Shown in pieces: positions 4,938 to 5,261 of a stretch of 5,261 bases of DNA. Each line of letters begins with the position of its first letter. Within the stretch, counting starts at the first letter, position 1. The position numbers and the translations under genes were made by a program. Source of the DNA: an uncultured Burkholderiales bacterium (GTDB lineage: Bacteria; Pseudomonadota; Gammaproteobacteria; Burkholderiales; Burkholderiaceae_C); NCBI GenBank assembly GCA_903871865.1, contig CAIQIL010000472.1, positions 1 through 5,261 on the forward strand, read 5' to 3'. The notes under the pieces were generated by a model, which was given only the letters and a program-made list of their open reading frames with translations, was not told the origin of the DNA and made no database searches.

Positions 4938-5261
4938 ATGAAACACGTTGTACCGTTCGCTTGCCTGGGTTGGTTGCTGGCGATGGCCTGCGGCAGCGCA
5001 TCGGCTGGCCAGGACAACCTGGGCCTGCTCGGTGCCGGTGGCACCCAGTTTGGCAACACGTTCTACGCGAGCACGTCGGGCTTCACGGACTACTACACCT
5101 TCCGCATCGGTGATGCGGGCAGCGTGTCCGGCACGAGCAGCGATGGCGCACCGTCGGCATCGTCCTCAGGTTTTTACGCGGTGTGGGGCAAGGACGTCGT
5201 GCTGACATCGATCATCCTGGGCAACAGCAGCTTCAGCCAGTACCACGGCGTGGACCTAGAT
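4938..5261 (+). CDS. Exported protein with FxDxF-like motif, PEP-CTERM type candidate (3' end outside window)
   Basis: An open frame of 108 codons runs to the window edge without a stop. Residues 1-23 form a signal peptide (MKHVVPFACLGWLLAMACGS, then ASA before the likely cut). The sequence around Cys18 is a poor lipobox, so a lipoprotein is less likely. The mature part is rich in Gly, Ser and Thr and contains FTDYYTF (residues 49-55), followed by GDAGSVSGTSSDG. This is the pattern of FxDxF-type PEP-CTERM proteins of betaproteobacteria, which are exported, sorted by a C-terminal anchor and linked to exopolysaccharide. Here Tyr replaces the second Phe. The C-terminal sorting signal would lie beyond the window, so membership is unproven. 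AGAGG at 4927-4931 sets the start. It lies beyond the attachment site and should be a host gene. Confidence 0.72.
   Translation, partial: MKHVVPFACLGWLLAMACGSASAGQDNLGLLGAGGTQFGNTFYASTSGFTDYYTFRIGDAGSVSGTSSDGAPSASSSGFYAVWGKDVVLTSIILGNSSFSQYHGVDLD

Overview
The window reads as the right-hand end of an integrated tailed-phage genome followed by the first gene of the flanking bacterial chromosome. GC content is high, codon use is strongly GC-ending, and the small phage proteins are of types I associate with phages of the Burkholderiales. The tRNA remnant has a CGCCCCG acceptor strand. Together these suggest a betaproteobacterium, most likely Comamonadaceae-like (Acidovorax and relatives). That placement is an inference and was not tested by any search.

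Layout, all genes on the + strand. Bases 2-451 hold the C-terminal part of a phage tail protein whose start lies outside the window. A hairpin terminator follows (476-506), with the ribosome binding site of a 555-residue modular tail fibre protein right after it (519-2186). A 63-residue acidic phage protein overlaps the fibre stop codon (2183-2374). A second, nearly identical terminator plus ribosome-binding-site block (2391-2430) opens a compact lysis cassette. The cassette holds two small polytopic membrane proteins (2430-2780 and 2782-3108; holin and possible antiholin), a lysozyme-like endolysin (3105-3614), an Rz inner-membrane spanin (3617-4174), and an Rz1 lipoprotein spanin nested in another frame inside Rz (3870-4130). 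A conserved small phage protein (4239-4484) is the last phage gene and has its own strong UUCG-loop terminator (4518-4552).

Bases 4553-4668 carry no gene I can identify. The 3' part of a tRNA-Pro(UGG) gene follows, from the anticodon stem to CCA (4669-4717), with no matching 5' half. This is the classic signature of a phage attachment site at a tRNA 3' end, so the phage genome most likely ends here. Bases 4718-4937 look like host DNA: a hairpin that was probably the tRNA terminator, a 13-bp tandem duplication, and an untranslated leader. The window closes inside an exported protein with an FxDxF-like motif (4938 to the edge).

The phage genes form a tail-then-lysis late block. The fibre would bind the host cell. 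The membrane proteins, endolysin and Rz/Rz1 would in turn breach the inner membrane, the peptidoglycan and the outer membrane. No integrase, repressor, CRISPR array, reverse transcriptase or clearly new defence system is visible. The points most worth a second look are the tRNA-Pro attachment site with its mismatched T-stem, the duplicated terminator/RBS blocks, and a calpain-like stretch at the very start of the tail protein.
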